Assembly (NCBI RefSeq): GCF_001468265.1
Contig: NZ_LNRZ01000004.1
Coordinates: 336,437 to 400,436, forward strand
DNA length: 64,000 nucleotides
Direction of reading: 5' to 3'
Origin: Sphingopyxis sp. H050
GTDB lineage: Bacteria; Pseudomonadota; Alphaproteobacteria; Sphingomonadales; Sphingomonadaceae
Shown here: piece by piece, positions 19,013 to 27,146 of the stretch
How the letters are laid out: every line of letters starts with the position of its first letter
How positions within the stretch are numbered: the stretch's first letter is position 1
Program-made: the position numbers and the translations under genes
The notes under the pieces: generated by a model
Seen by the model: only the letters and a program-made list of their open reading frames with translations
Told to the model about the DNA's origin: nothing
Databases searched by the model: none

Positions 19013-19609
19013 CTAGGCGAGGCGGCGGTAGCGGCCGATCAGCCGCAGCCGCCCGATCAGCAGCAGCAACAGCGCGAGCTGGATCAGCCCGGTAGCGAGG
19101 ATCAGCGTGCCGTCGGGTCCGCCGAGCGCCGGTAGCGCGCGCAGCAGGCTGGCGGTCGTCGAGACGCCGATCGCGATGGCGGCGAAAACCAGCGGCGCGC
19201 GCATATCCGACCCTGATTGCGAACGCCCGCGCCGCCACGCGACAATCAGCGCCGCCGCGCCGATCAGAAAGCCTGTCCCGTCGGCCAGGCTCAGCAGCGT
19301 CGGACGAGCAAACGGATCGAACCCCAGCTGCATCGAACGCCAGCGCATGAACAGGAAGGTCGCGAGCGCCAGCCAGCCCGCGACGGTCAACGTCTGCCGC
19401 AACCGCTTCGGCAGCGCGGCGCTGGCATAGGAGCGCGCGATATCCTGCACGTCGCCGAAGCGCCGTTCGGCCTCGTCGCGGGCCAGTCCCGCATCGGCCA
19501 TCTCGTCCAGATATTCGGCGAGGTCTTCGCGCGCGCGGTCGGCGAGCTGGCGGTCGAAGCCGAGTTCGCGCTCCAGCGCGCCGGCATAGTCGCCCGTCAC
19601 GCGGCCCAT
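19013..19609 (-). CDS. HAAS-type membrane protein paired with PadR
   Basis: 198 aa. The N-terminal 60 residues look like the HAAS/permease-prefix helical domain (LERELGFDRQ, EDLAEYLDEMADAGLARDEA, ERRFGDVQDIARSY) that commonly accompanies PadR regulators; four hydrophobic segments follow (about 76-92, 107-124, 140-158 and 170-186). It probably interacts with or is controlled by the PadR protein encoded upstream. The start overlaps the end of the padR-like gene by 13 bp, so the two are very likely translationally coupled. GGAGCCC is a weak ribosome site. Function otherwise unknown. Confidence 0.8.
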   Translation of the reverse strand: MGRVTGDYAGALERELGFDRQLADRAREDLAEYLDEMADAGLARDEAERRFGDVQDIARSYASAALPKRLRQTLTVAGWLALATFLFMRWRSMQLGFDPFARPTLLSLADGTGFLIGAAALIVAWRRGRSQSGSDMRAPLVFAAIAIGVSTTASLLRALPALGGPDGTLILATGLIQLALLLLLIGRLRLIGRYRRLA

Positions 19610-19935
19610 GGCTTGTCGGGCTCCAGAAACACGCCGACCGCGCGCGAAAATTCGGCCCAGCCCTCGCGGCGTTCCTTCAGCGCCTTCTTACCTGTCGGGG
19701 TCAGCGTATAGACCCGTTTGCGCCGTCCCGCGTCCGGAGTCACCCAGTCGCTCGCAAGCAGCCCGGCAAGTTCGAGCCGATGGAGCGCCGGATAGACGGT
19801 CCCTTCGGGCAGGTTGAAACTTCCCCTGCTCCGGCGCCGTATCTCTTCGATAACCGCATAGCCGTGCGCGGAACCCTGCTCGAGCGTCGCGAGAATCACA
19901 TTGTCCAAGTGACCTTTGAGCATTTCAGCGTTCAT
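19597..19935 (-). CDS. PadR-family transcriptional regulator
   Basis: 112-aa winged-helix repressor of the PadR family: GHLDNVILATLEQGSAHGYAV, RRSRGSFNLPEGTVYPALHR as the recognition region (given in part), AGRRKRVYTLTPTGKKAL as the wing. There is no ribosome site before the ATG at 19935. Instead a -35/-10 pair (TTGACC, 17 bp, TAATTT) ends six bases before it, so the mRNA may be leaderless. The gene overlaps the HAAS membrane-protein gene and is divergent from another membrane-protein gene, with an inverted repeat between them. Likely autoregulated. Confidence 0.9.
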   Translation of the reverse strand: MNAEMLKGHLDNVILATLEQGSAHGYAVIEEIRRRSRGSFNLPEGTVYPALHRLELAGLLASDWVTPDAGRRKRVYTLTPTGKKALKERREGWAEFSRAVGVFLEPDKPWAA

Positions 19936-19941
19936 GCCGGG

Positions 19942-19970
19942 AAATTACCCCTTGCCTTGCTAGGGGTCAA
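19942..19970 (-). promoter_or_regulatory. Promoter of the padR-like gene
   Basis: Minus-strand TTGACC (19970-19965) and TAATTT (19947-19942) are separated by exactly 17 bp. The expected start of transcription falls on or next to the ATG at 19935, which would explain the missing Shine-Dalgarno sequence. Confidence 0.55.
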
Positions 19971-19976
19971 GATATA

Positions 19977-19993
19977 ACCTAGCGTCACTAGGT
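19977..19993. promoter_or_regulatory. Palindromic operator ACCTAG-N5-CTAGGT
   Basis: A perfect 6-bp inverted repeat with a 5-bp spacer, extended by AT-rich flanks. It overlaps TATAAC (19973-19978), a probable -10 of the rightward promoter (TTGCCT at 19952-19957), and lies just upstream of the leftward promoter. It is the natural candidate binding site of the PadR protein. Confidence 0.6.
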
Positions 19994-20007
19994 ATATGGA
20001 GGGAATT

Positions 20008-20607
20008 ATGGCAACAAAAGCGAGAGGCGGGATCGAAGGCGGACGATTGTGGCTGTTGCTGGCGGCCGGAGTGACCGTGATGGTCGCGATCATTCTCGCG
20101 ACGGACAGCGGCGTCGAGGGCATCCGCCTGGCTGTCCGCGCCACGGCCCGCACCTCCTTCGCGATGTTCATGATCGCCTTCACCGCCAGCTCGCTCGTCC
20201 GACTGTGGCCCGGCGAGACGACGCGGTGGCTCGTGCGCAACCGCCGCTGGTTCGGCCTCGGCTTCGCCTGGTCGCATCTGCTCCATCTGCTCGCGATCCT
20301 GTGGCTGTTCGGAAACTATGCCGGACAAGTCCCCGCGCCGCCGATGGCGACGATCGTCGGGGGCGGCATCGCCTATGTCTTCATCGCGGCGATGGCGGCG
20401 ACCTCGTTCGACGGCGCGGTGCGCTGGATGGGCGCGAAGAATTGGCAGCGGCTGCACAAGACCGGCGTCTGGTATGTCTGGATCGTCTTCATGACGAGCT
20501 ATGGCAAGCGCGCGCTCGTCATGCCCGAATATATCCCGCCCGTCCTGCTGCTGATCGCCGCCGCGGCGCTGCGCTTTTCCTGGAAGCGGGCGCGAACGCC
20601 TGCCTAA
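20008..20607 (+). CDS. Ferric-reductase-like multi-span membrane protein
   Basis: 199 aa with about six hydrophobic segments. Conserved-looking histidines occur in the third and later helices (WSHLLHLLAILWLF and RLHKTGVWYVWIVF), the pattern of haem-ligating ferric-reductase-like/MsrQ-type membrane domains; there is no flavin or NAD domain. Start: an upstream ATG at 19996 is part of the sequence ATGGAGGGAATT, and GGAGGG within it is a strong ribosome site for the ATG at 20008, so the latter is chosen. Possibly regulated by the neighbouring PadR through the shared intergenic palindrome. Its stop overlaps the stop of the convergent dehalogenase gene. Confidence 0.75.
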   Translation: MATKARGGIEGGRLWLLLAAGVTVMVAIILATDSGVEGIRLAVRATARTSFAMFMIAFTASSLVRLWPGETTRWLVRNRRWFGLGFAWSHLLHLLAILWLFGNYAGQVPAPPMATIVGGGIAYVFIAAMAATSFDGAVRWMGAKNWQRLHKTGVWYVWIVFMTSYGKRALVMPEYIPPVLLLIAAAALRFSWKRARTPA

Positions 20608-21488
20608 CGCGCCGCCGCGACGTCGCGGATCGCCGCCACGAAACCCGCGGGGTCGTCCTCCTGGATGAAGTGGCCGCCCCTCAGCGTGCGATGCGCCATC
20701 CTCTCGGTTCCCGAAACCCGGCCGGTGAACAGCGCATCGCCGCCGCGGGTGATCGGATCGCCGTCGGAGAAGCAGCAGAGGAAGGGCTTGTCGAACGCCT
20801 CGAGCGCCGCCCAGGCGCGCTTCTGGTCGGGCACCGCGACATTGTCGCCAAGCGGCACAAAGCACGGATAGACGCGCGCCGCGACCTTCGAGGCGCGCGT
20901 CGGAAAGGGCGCGTCGTACGCCGCGATCTCTTCGGCACTGAGGTCCCGTTTCGCCCCCGCATTGACGATCCTGCCGATCGGGAAGACGGGGCTGTAGCGC
21001 GAAAAGGCGCGCCAGATCGCAAAGGCGCGCGGCGCCCGCTGCCCTTCGGGAAGTCCGCCGTTCGACAGCGCGACGCCCGCGAACCGCCCGGGCATTTCGG
21101 CGACGAGGCGCAGGCCGATCAGCGAGCCCCAGTCCTGACAGGCGAGGATGATGTTCCGAAGGTCCAGCGCCTCGATCCATTGCCGCATCCACGCAACCTG
21201 CCCGGCATAGCTATAGGCCTTGCGATCCAGCGGCTTGTCCGAGCGGCCGAAACCGACAAGGTCGGGGGCGACGACGCGAAAGCCGGCCTCGACCACCGGG
21301 CCGATCATATGGCGATAGAGATAGGACCATGTCGGCTCGCCGTGCAGCATCAGCACCGGCTGGGCGGTTGCCGTTCCTTCGTCGATATAATGGACGCGCA
21401 GCCCGCCCGCGATGTCCCGATAGTTCGGCTTGTACGGCCAGTCGGGCAGCCCTTCGAAGCGCGCGTCCGGCGTGCGATAGATCCGCAT
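20604..21488 (-). CDS. Haloalkane dehalogenase-like alpha/beta hydrolase
   Basis: 294 aa. HGEPTWSYLYR and the nucleophile elbow ACQDWGSLIG (Asp nucleophile followed by Trp, both needed for halide binding) are diagnostic of subfamily I haloalkane dehalogenases (DhlA/DmbB-like). The acid is probably in SDGDPITRG and the His in GGHFIQEDDP. It hydrolyses carbon-halogen bonds if typical; the natural substrate is unknown. The ATG at 21488 follows AGAGGGGGGACACT. The terminal stop codon overlaps that of the convergent membrane protein gene (CTAA). Confidence 0.88.
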   Translation of the reverse strand: MRIYRTPDARFEGLPDWPYKPNYRDIAGGLRVHYIDEGTATAQPVLMLHGEPTWSYLYRHMIGPVVEAGFRVVAPDLVGFGRSDKPLDRKAYSYAGQVAWMRQWIEALDLRNIILACQDWGSLIGLRLVAEMPGRFAGVALSNGGLPEGQRAPRAFAIWRAFSRYSPVFPIGRIVNAGAKRDLSAEEIAAYDAPFPTRASKVAARVYPCFVPLGDNVAVPDQKRAWAALEAFDKPFLCCFSDGDPITRGGDALFTGRVSGTERMAHRTLRGGHFIQEDDPAGFVAAIRDVAAAR

Positions 21489-21592
21489 AGTGTCCCCCCT
21501 CTTCCCGTCGGCAGCTTAACGCGCGGCGCGGCCTTGTCCATGCGCGCGCCGCGACTAAGATGGCGGGACATGATCACCCCGAAGGAATTCCG

Positions 21593-22183
21593 ATGCCGCG
21601 CCACATCCTCGTCTTCTATGGCAGCTATCGCCGCGACCGGCAGGGCATCAAGCTCGCGCGCTGGCTGGTCGATGCAATCGCCGCGCGCGGTGACAGCGCC
21701 GAACTGATCGACGCCAAGGCGGTCGACCTGCCGATGCTCGACCGCATGTACAAGGAATATCCGAAGGGCGAGGCACCGCCCGCGATGGAAGAACTGGCGG
21801 ACAAGATCCGCACCGCCGACGGCTTCCTGTTCGTCACCGGCGAATATAATTGGGGGCCGCAGCCGGGGCTCAAGAATCTGACCGACCATTTCCTCGAAGA
21901 GTGGTTCTGGCGGCCCGCGGCGATCGCCTGTTATTCCGCAGGACCGTTCGCAGGCGTGCGATCGATGATGGGCTGGCGCGACATTTTGGGCGAGATGGGC
22001 ATGGCGGTGACCAGCTCGATCCTGCCCGTGGGACGGATCGGCGGCGCTTTCGACGCGGGCGGCCAGCCGGCTGGCGAGGACGGGGCGCGGCTGGCGAAGA
22101 GCTTCCCGCGCTTTGCCGACGACCTCAACTGGTGGATCGACGCCGCCAAGGCCCAGCGCGCGCGCCAGGACCCGCCTTACTAA
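21593..22183 (+). CDS. NADPH-dependent FMN reductase / flavodoxin-fold oxidoreductase
   Basis: 196 aa flavodoxin-like fold. FYGSYRRDRQGIKLARWL forms the FMN phosphate loop, TGEYNWGPQPGLKNLTDH is the family motif (GEYNxxxxxxLKNxxD) that contacts the flavin, and YSAGPFAGVRSMM follows. Members reduce FMN or quinones with NAD(P)H. GAAGGAATTCCG precedes the ATG at 21593, excluding the upstream start at 21560. Its stop overlaps the stop of the convergent MFS gene by a CTAA tetranucleotide, the same arrangement as the preceding convergent pair. Confidence 0.9.
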   Translation: MPRHILVFYGSYRRDRQGIKLARWLVDAIAARGDSAELIDAKAVDLPMLDRMYKEYPKGEAPPAMEELADKIRTADGFLFVTGEYNWGPQPGLKNLTDHFLEEWFWRPAAIACYSAGPFAGVRSMMGWRDILGEMGMAVTSSILPVGRIGGAFDAGGQPAGEDGARLAKSFPRFADDLNWWIDAAKAQRARQDPPY

Positions 22184-23496
22184 CCCGACTTCAGCTCGCG
22201 GCCGAGCCGCAGGCTGGCGCGCCAGAAGAAGAAGGCCGGGATCAGCCCGAGCCACGCCGCGCCGTAGAGGACGTATCGGACGCTCTCCTGCCCATAGGTC
22301 GGGGCGAGCTGATCGGACAGCACGCCGAACAGGAACGGCCCGAAGCCCAGCCCGATGAGATTCTGTCCGAACAACATGATCGACGCCGCGACCGCGCGTG
22401 CTTGCGGGCGGACCAGTCCCTGAACGCACGCGTAGGCAGGCCCGTAATAGGCGGAGTTGAGGATCGTCGGGATGATCAGCAGCGCGACGGCGACGCGCCA
22501 GTCCTCCATATAATAGCCGAGGAACAGGATCGGCGCCGCGACGGCCATGCCATAGGCGGGAAAGGTCAGAATATGCCGCTTGTCGCGCGCACCGAACCGG
22601 TCGGCCATTTTGCCGCCAAGCCAGGTGCCGAACACGCCGGCGAGGCCCAGGACCACCGCCATCGAGAGCCCCGCCTCGGTCGTCGACAGCCCGTGGCTGC
22701 GGATGAAGAAGCTGATCGTCCACAGCGCCTTGCCATAGCCGAGGAAGGCGACGACCGACGACGCGATCAATATGTAAACGAACGCGCGCGACGCGAAGAT
22801 TTCGCGCATCGCCTCACCCGTCGACAGCCGGGTCACTGCGGCGGCGGTCGCGACGGCTTCGGCGGTGCGGCTGTGCCGCGGCTCGCGCATCACGAACAGC
22901 ACGACGAGCGCGAGCAGCAACCCCGGTGCGCCGACGAGCATCAGCGCAACGCGCCAGCCGTAAAGATCGTTGATGATTCCGCCGATAATCAGCCCGAGCA
23001 GCGACCCGATCGGCACGCCGAGCCCGTAGAAGGCGATCGCCGACGAGCGCTTCTCGGGCGCGACGCTGTCCGAAATCAGTGAGTGCGCGGCGGGCGTGCA
23101 GCCGGCCTCACCCACGCCGACACCGATGCGCGCGAACAGCAGTTGCACAAAATTCTGCGCAAGCCCGCAGACCGCGGTCATCGCCGACCAGATAGCGAGC
23201 GCGAGAGCGATCAGGCGGACGCGGTTCGTGCCGTCCTTGTCGGCATAGCGCGCGATCGGGATGCCGAGCAGCGCATAGAAGACCGCGAAGGCCGGGCCCG
23301 CGAGCAGACCGAGTTCGGTATCGCTGAGTCCCAGATCGGCCTTGATCGGCTCGGCAAGGATGTTGACGATCTGCCGGTCGAGAAAGTTGAAGATGTAGAC
23401 GATCAGCAGAATCCACAGCATCGTCCGCGTGTGCGCGGCGGCGCTGTCGGAGGGCGGCGAGCCGATGCCGGCGGCAAGGGCAGGTTTATCCGTCAT
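22180..23496 (-). CDS. MFS transporter (spinster-like family)
   Basis: 438 aa with 12 predicted membrane spans. NFLDRQIVNILAEPIKADLG and the loop motif ARYADKDGTNR are typical of the spinster/ExuT-like MFS group widespread in sphingomonads; GVGEAGCTPAAHSLISD and GYGKALWTISFF support it. Substrate unknown; paralogues are annotated for sugars, sphingolipids or aromatic compounds. GGGAGAG precedes the ATG at 23496, so the 138-codon upstream extension, which runs into the divergent amidase gene, is rejected. Confidence 0.9.
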   Translation of the reverse strand: MTDKPALAAGIGSPPSDSAAAHTRTMLWILLIVYIFNFLDRQIVNILAEPIKADLGLSDTELGLLAGPAFAVFYALLGIPIARYADKDGTNRVRLIALALAIWSAMTAVCGLAQNFVQLLFARIGVGVGEAGCTPAAHSLISDSVAPEKRSSAIAFYGLGVPIGSLLGLIIGGIINDLYGWRVALMLVGAPGLLLALVVLFVMREPRHSRTAEAVATAAAVTRLSTGEAMREIFASRAFVYILIASSVVAFLGYGKALWTISFFIRSHGLSTTEAGLSMAVVLGLAGVFGTWLGGKMADRFGARDKRHILTFPAYGMAVAAPILFLGYYMEDWRVAVALLIIPTILNSAYYGPAYACVQGLVRPQARAVAASIMLFGQNLIGLGFGPFLFGVLSDQLAPTYGQESVRYVLYGAAWLGLIPAFFFWRASLRLGRELKSG

Positions 23497-23607
23497 TTTT
23501 CTCTCCCAGACGGCCAAGGTGCAGACCACAGCGCAGCCTGTCAACGCCGCCAAGGCGCGGCGCAACAAGGCACTTGCAATTGCCGCTACGGCTGCCAGCC
23601 TGCGGCC

Positions 23608-25179
23608 ATGCAGAAAATTTTCCTCGCCGCCGCCATATCGCTTCTCGCTCTCGCGCCCGCTGCGGCGTTGCCGCCGCCGCTGCCCGAGGTCGAAGGCAAG
23701 GACGCGGCAACGCTGCGCGCCGAAATGGACAATGGCCAGATTTACGAAGGCCTGATCGCTCTCGTCTATCTCAACCGGATTGGGCGGATCGACGATTATG
23801 GCCCGAAACTCGACGCCGTCATCGCGACCGCGTCGCAAACCGATCTGAGTGCCGAGGGGAAGCGGCTTTATGATGAGCGCATGGCCGGGAAAGCGCGCGG
23901 TCCGCTGCATGGCATCCCGATCCTGATCAAGGATAATATCGAGGTCGCGGGGCCATGGCCGACGACGGCTGGCTCGCTGGCCCTGAAGGACAATGTGACC
24001 GGTCGCGATGCCCCGATCGTAGCGAGACTACGCGAGGCGGGCGCAGTGATCCTGGGCAAGACCAACCTCAGCGAGTGGGCCAATATCCGCTCGAACGATT
24101 CGACGAGCGGCTGGAGCGCGGTCGGCGGGCTGACCAAAAATCCGCACGCGCTGAACCGCAACAGCTGCGGCTCGTCGTCGGGCAGCGGTGCGGCGGTCGC
24201 CGCCAGCCTCGCCCCGATCGCGATCGGGACGGAGACCGACGGCTCGATCACCTGCCCTGCCGGGGTCAACGGCATCGTCGGCTTCAAGCCGACGGTCGGC
24301 CTCGTCAGCCGCACCTTCATCGTACCGATCAGCCATAGCCAGGACACCGCCGGGCCGATGGCGCTGACGGTGCGCGACGCCGCGGCCGTGCTTGGTGTCA
24401 TCGCCGGAAGCGACCCGGCGGATCCTGCAACCGCCGAGGCCGATGCGCGCAAGACCGACTATGTCGCGAAGCTGTCGCCCGACGCCCTGACGGGCAAGCG
24501 CATCGGCGTGCTGCGCGACCGGATCGGCGGCCGCGCCGATATCGCCGCGCTGTTCGATGCAGCGCTGAAAACGATGGAAGGCGCGGGTGCGACCCTCGTC
24601 GAGATCAAGGACAGCAGGGCCGGCCTCGATGGTCTGGGCGATGCAGAGTTCGAGATTTTGATGACCGAGCTCAAGGCCGACATGGCGGCCTATCTGGCTG
24701 CGCTGCCCGCGAAGGACGGCCCCAAGACGCTCGCCGATTTGATCGCTTTCAACAAGGCGCATCCGGAAGAGCTGCGCTGGTTCGACCAGTCGCTGTTCGA
24801 ACTCGCCGAGACCAAGGGCGGGCTCGACAGCAAGCCCTATCTCGATGCCAAGGCCAAGGCGGGCCGGCTAGCCGGGCCGGAGGGAATCGACCGGCTGCTC
24901 AAGGAGAATAAGGTCGATTTCCTCGTCGGGGTGACCAACGGCCCGGCATGGACGACCGATTTGGTCAATGGCGACCATTATACCGGACCGAGCGTCAGCC
25001 AGTTGCCCGCGGTCGCGGGCTATCCCCACCTGACCGTGCCGATGGGCGCAGTCGAGGACCTGCCGATCGGTCTGTCGATCATCGGCACCAAATGGAGCGA
25101 CGCCGACGTGCTGGCGGCCGGCTATGCCTATGAGCAGGTCAGCCGGAAACGGGTAGCGCCGACGTACAGGCCGCAATGA
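23608..25179 (+). CDS. Exported amidase-signature family hydrolase
   Basis: 523 aa. A signal peptide (KIFLAAAISLLALAPAAA) precedes an amidase-signature domain: catalytic Lys in GIPILIKDNIEV, the Ser-rich loop NSCGSSSGSGAAVAA carrying the cis-Ser, and the nucleophile Ser in GTETDGSITCPAG. Hydrolyses amide bonds; an exported member may act on peptides or aryl amides. Frame and length are intact. It is divergent from the MFS transporter across 111 bp, which could point to a joint uptake and cleavage role, though that is inference. A palindromic element follows the stop. Confidence 0.9.
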   Translation: MQKIFLAAAISLLALAPAAALPPPLPEVEGKDAATLRAEMDNGQIYEGLIALVYLNRIGRIDDYGPKLDAVIATASQTDLSAEGKRLYDERMAGKARGPLHGIPILIKDNIEVAGPWPTTAGSLALKDNVTGRDAPIVARLREAGAVILGKTNLSEWANIRSNDSTSGWSAVGGLTKNPHALNRNSCGSSSGSGAAVAASLAPIAIGTETDGSITCPAGVNGIVGFKPTVGLVSRTFIVPISHSQDTAGPMALTVRDAAAVLGVIAGSDPADPATAEADARKTDYVAKLSPDALTGKRIGVLRDRIGGRADIAALFDAALKTMEGAGATLVEIKDSRAGLDGLGDAEFEILMTELKADMAAYLAALPAKDGPKTLADLIAFNKAHPEELRWFDQSLFELAETKGGLDSKPYLDAKAKAGRLAGPEGIDRLLKENKVDFLVGVTNGPAWTTDLVNGDHYTGPSVSQLPAVAGYPHLTVPMGAVEDLPIGLSIIGTKWSDADVLAAGYAYEQVSRKRVAPTYRPQ

Positions 25180-25198
25180 TCCGCCCCGTGCCGCAGGC

Positions 25199-25315
25199 CT
25201 GGGGAGGTGGCAACGCGAAGCGCTGATGGAGGGGAGATAACGCGACGTCGCAAAGCCCCTCCACCATCCGCTTCGCGGACGGTTCCCCTCCCCATCGCTG
25301 CGCGACAGGGAGGAT
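25199..25315. repeat. GGAGGGG-type palindromic intergenic element, copy 2
   Basis: Shares the signature CCCCTCCACCATCCGC then TTCGCGGACGGTTCCCCTCC with the copies at 6639 and 56463, and again carries an inverted GATGGAGGGG on its left side. It fills the whole gap between the amidase and DUF2721 genes, which converge on it. Confidence 0.8.
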
Positions 25316-25322
25316 CGGCGTG

Positions 25323-25805
25323 TCAGCGCCGCCCCTGACGCTTCTTCCAGCCCATTTCCTCGAGTTCGAGCAGCTCCATGGGGACATGGATCGTGCGGAT
25401 CGCGAGCCGCACCTCGATCAGGAACAGCGCGAGCGACAGCAGCAGCAACAGCATCGCCACCGCAAAGACCCATGCCGCCGCGAGGCCGAGGTCGAAACCC
25501 GCGACCGCCTGCGTGAACAGCAGGGCGACAAGCAGGCAGACGACGATCCCGCACGCGACGGCCGCCGCGATCGAATTGTTGATCACGTCGATGCGCCGGT
25601 CGACGACGCGCAGCTCGGCGACGACGCGCGCATGCTCCTGCCCCTCTGTCTCGCCCCACAGCGCGATCAGCGCGCGCGAGCGGTCGACGACGCGCGCGAG
25701 CCGGCCGGTGAAGACGTTGAGCAGGCTGCCGGTCGCGACCAGCAGGAACACCGGCGTCACCGACAGCTGGATCGTCTCGGCAATCGCGCCGAGCCCGGAC
25801 GCCAT
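25323..25805 (-). CDS. DUF2721 membrane protein
   Basis: 160 aa, three predicted membrane segments. The N-terminal part (SVTPVFLLVATGSLLNVFTGRLARVVDR) and the middle ELRVVDRRIDVINNSI are typical for DUF2721; quoted motif shortened to VFLLVATGSLLNVF. Function unknown. Its ATG shares one base with the TGA of the aminotransferase gene upstream (TGATG), so translation is coupled. Confidence 0.88.
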   Translation of the reverse strand: MASGLGAIAETIQLSVTPVFLLVATGSLLNVFTGRLARVVDRSRALIALWGETEGQEHARVVAELRVVDRRIDVINNSIAAAVACGIVVCLLVALLFTQAVAGFDLGLAAAWVFAVAMLLLLLSLALFLIEVRLAIRTIHVPMELLELEEMGWKKRQGRR

Positions 25806-27019
25806 CAGCCGCCCGCCGCGACCGACGGCGTGTTCACGCCGTGCATCTGGAGGAATTTGCGAATGTTGCGCGCGGCCTGGCGGATGCGCTGCTCATTCTC
25901 GACCATCGCGATGCGGACATAGCCCTCGCCGTCCTCGCCATAGCCGACGCCGGGCGCCACGGCGACCTTGGCGTGGGTCAGGAGCTGCTTCGAGAATTCG
26001 AGGCTGCCCATTTCCTTAAGCGCGGGCGGCAGCGGCGCCCAGGCGAACATCGACGCGGGCGGGCTGGGGATGTCCCAGCCGGCGCGCGCGAAGCTCTCAA
26101 CCATCACGTCGCGGCGCTTCTGATACAGCTCGCGGTTCTTCTGGACGATGTCCTGCGGCCCGTTGAGCGCCGCGCAGGCCGCGGCCTGGATCGGGGTGAA
26201 GGCGCCATAGTCGAGGTACGATTTCACGCGCGTCATCGCCGCGATCAGCCGCTTGTTGCCGACCGCGAAACCCATGCGCCAGCCCGCCATCGAATAGGTC
26301 TTCGACATTGAGGTGAATTCGATCGCGACATCCTTCGCGCCCGGCACCTGCAGGATCGAAGGCGTCGGATTGCCGTCGTAATAAAGTTCCGAATAGGCAA
26401 GGTCGCTGAGCACCCAGACCTTGTTCTCCTTCGCCCAGGCGACGAGGCGCTCGTAAAAGGCGAGATCGACGGCTTCGGCGGTAGGGTTCGACGGGTAGTT
26501 GACGACCAGGATCGACGGGCGCGGCACGGTGAAGGCCATCGCGCGGTCGAGCGCGCGCCAGTAATTCTCGTCGGGCGTCGTCGGCACACTGCGGATCGTC
26601 GCGCCGGCGATGATGAAGCCGAAGGTGTGGATCGGATAGCTGGGGTTCGGCGCCAGCACGACGTCGCCGGGGCCGGTGATCGCGGTCGCGAGGCTGGCGA
26701 GGCCTTCCTTCGACCCCATCGTCACCACGACCTCGCTTTCGGGGTCGAGTTCGACGTTGAAGCGACGCGCGTAATAATTGGCCTGCGCGCGGCGGAGACC
26801 CGGAATGCCTTTCGACTGCGAATAGCCGTGCGCGTCGGGCTTGGCCGCGACTTCGCACAATTTGTCGATCACATGCTGCGGCGGGGGCAGGTCGGGGTTG
26901 CCCATCCCCAGGTCGATGATGTCCTCTCCCGCGGCGCGGGCGGCCGCACGCATCGCATTGACTTCGGCGATGACATAGGGCGGCAGGCGCTTGATGCGAT
27001 AGAATTCATCTTCGGACAT
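25805..27019 (-). CDS. alaC: Alanine-type aminotransferase (AlaC family)
   Basis: 404-aa PLP-dependent class I/II aminotransferase. The Schiff-base Lys is in SMSKTYSMAGWRMGF; upstream are DLGMGNPDLPPP, GYSQSKGIPGLR, VNYPSNPTAEAV and SDLAYSELYYDG. The pattern matches AlaC/YfdZ enzymes, which make alanine from pyruvate and glutamate, and is close to LL-diaminopimelate aminotransferases, so exact substrate is inferred. AAGGAG lies about 15 bases before the ATG, rather far. It is divergent from phaC and coupled to the DUF2721 gene. Confidence 0.9.
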   Translation of the reverse strand: MSEDEFYRIKRLPPYVIAEVNAMRAAARAAGEDIIDLGMGNPDLPPPQHVIDKLCEVAAKPDAHGYSQSKGIPGLRRAQANYYARRFNVELDPESEVVVTMGSKEGLASLATAITGPGDVVLAPNPSYPIHTFGFIIAGATIRSVPTTPDENYWRALDRAMAFTVPRPSILVVNYPSNPTAEAVDLAFYERLVAWAKENKVWVLSDLAYSELYYDGNPTPSILQVPGAKDVAIEFTSMSKTYSMAGWRMGFAVGNKRLIAAMTRVKSYLDYGAFTPIQAAACAALNGPQDIVQKNRELYQKRRDVMVESFARAGWDIPSPPASMFAWAPLPPALKEMGSLEFSKQLLTHAKVAVAPGVGYGEDGEGYVRIAMVENEQRIRQAARNIRKFLQMHGVNTPSVAAGG

Positions 27020-27146
27020 GGGAAACTAGAACAACTCCTTTTCGTTATGCGAGGGTCAGACGCTAGGTTGACGCGAGCGGCAGTCTCGCCAGCCGCATCG
27101 CGGCTCGTTATAGGCATAATATCCGCACTGACCAGCAGGAACCAGC

